From Ignavibacteria bacterium (lineage in GTDB: Bacteria > Bacteroidota > Ignavibacteria > Kapaibacteriales > UBA2268), in the NCBI GenBank assembly GCA_031261605.1, contig JAISJI010000057.1, forward strand, positions 1 through 33,951: a stretch of 33,951 bases of DNA. The letters run 5' to 3'. Positions within the stretch are counted from its first letter, which is position 1. The number at the start of each line of letters is the position of its first letter. Below are positions 33,824 through 33,951 of the stretch, one piece after another. The translations under genes were made by a program, and so were the position numbers. The notes beneath the pieces were generated by a model. It had not been told where the DNA came from. It worked only from the letters and a program-made list of their open reading frames with translations, and searched no databases.

Positions 33824-33951
33824 TTACAGATTATGGATTTCTGTTAACTTCTCTGTGATATACTTAAATGCTTCATCTGGAGTAGAGCAATACTTAAAGA
33901 GAAATAAATCCTCGTTGCTGATAATTCCAATCTCTGCCAGATAGTCAAAAT
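33824..33951 (-). CDS. LOG family (TIGR00730-like) protein, C-terminal end only
   Basis: 42 codons enter from the right edge and stop at TAA 33826-33824. The peptide FDYLAEIGIISNEDLFLFKY, then CSTPDEAFKYITEKL, resembles the closing helix region of LOG/lysine-decarboxylase-like Rossmann proteins (GxI-S-EDL-LF---D-P-EA---I). Those are nucleotide phosphoribohydrolases making free cytokinin-like bases. The catalytic PGGxGTxxE motif would lie outside the window, so the call rests on the C-terminal pattern. Confidence 0.5.
   Translation of the reverse strand, partial: FDYLAEIGIISNEDLFLFKYCSTPDEAFKYITEKLTEIHNL

Overview
This is a low-GC chromosomal segment from a diderm bacterium, most likely of the Bacteroidota/Chlorobiota (FCB) assemblage. 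The main evidence is the fused lpxC-fabZ gene. Three tRNA promoters also have the Bacteroidota-type TTTG / TAnnTTTG architecture with an identical 20-nt spacer, and most genes lack a clear Shine-Dalgarno. A MurE with the DNPR motif indicates meso-diaminopimelate peptidoglycan, and lpxC, rseP and beta-barrel proteins indicate an outer membrane. I cannot name the genus.

Layout. 0-2.5 kb (minus): the N-terminal part of a family 2 glycosyltransferase, tRNA-His, and an epimerase-ABC permease pair joined by a TAATG overlap. 2.5-8.9 kb (mixed strands): rseP, murE, an Ogg2-type 8-oxoguanine glycosylase, a relic of a second glycosyltransferase, lpxC-fabZ and a DUF2461 gene. 8.9-9.1 kb: a gene-free stretch with a -24/-12 (sigma-54) promoter match and a strong terminator about 150 nt downstream, a candidate small RNA gene. 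9.1-20.8 kb: a long minus-strand block, read in transcription order as an MltD-like LysM transglycosylase, CbpA-like DnaJ, a small unknown protein, ispH, a GNAT-like protein, purA, a truncated gene copy, a TPR protein, an MBOAT O-acyltransferase, its SGNH/DHHW-like partner and a YfiR-like secreted protein. 20.9-28.7 kb (plus): a thioredoxin-fold protein coupled to thiH, ispF, tRNA-Pro, a PASTA membrane protein, two tandem GT-C type membrane glycosyltransferases and a Crp/Fnr regulator. 28.8-30.4 kb (minus): a UmuD-like S24 peptidase, plsY and an FtsB/DivIC-like protein. 30.5-34 kb: tRNA-Ser, miaB, a small HicB-like protein (minus), two outer-membrane beta-barrel proteins and the C-terminus of a LOG-family protein (minus).

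Many genes serve the cell envelope: peptidoglycan (murE, MltD-like, PASTA, FtsB-like), lipid A and phospholipid (lpxC-fabZ, plsY), isoprenoid carrier supply (ispH, ispF), surface glycan transfer (GT2, tandem GT-C) and glycan O-acylation (MBOAT plus SGNH/DHHW-like).

The most unusual region is 11.1-13.7 kb. The 5' coding segment of the SGNH/DHHW-like gene is duplicated 2.4 kb away, with 55 bp perfectly identical. In both copies an open N-terminal frame stops just after the same run of six A, while the homologous frame continues at -1. One copy also has a run of nine C. This suggests a programmed frameshift, phase variation, or an inherited frameshift. Other points of interest are the sigma-54/small-RNA candidate, a tandem glycosyltransferase whose start codon seems to have become ATA, a possible RBS-sequestering hairpin before the S24 peptidase, and a shared extended tRNA promoter.
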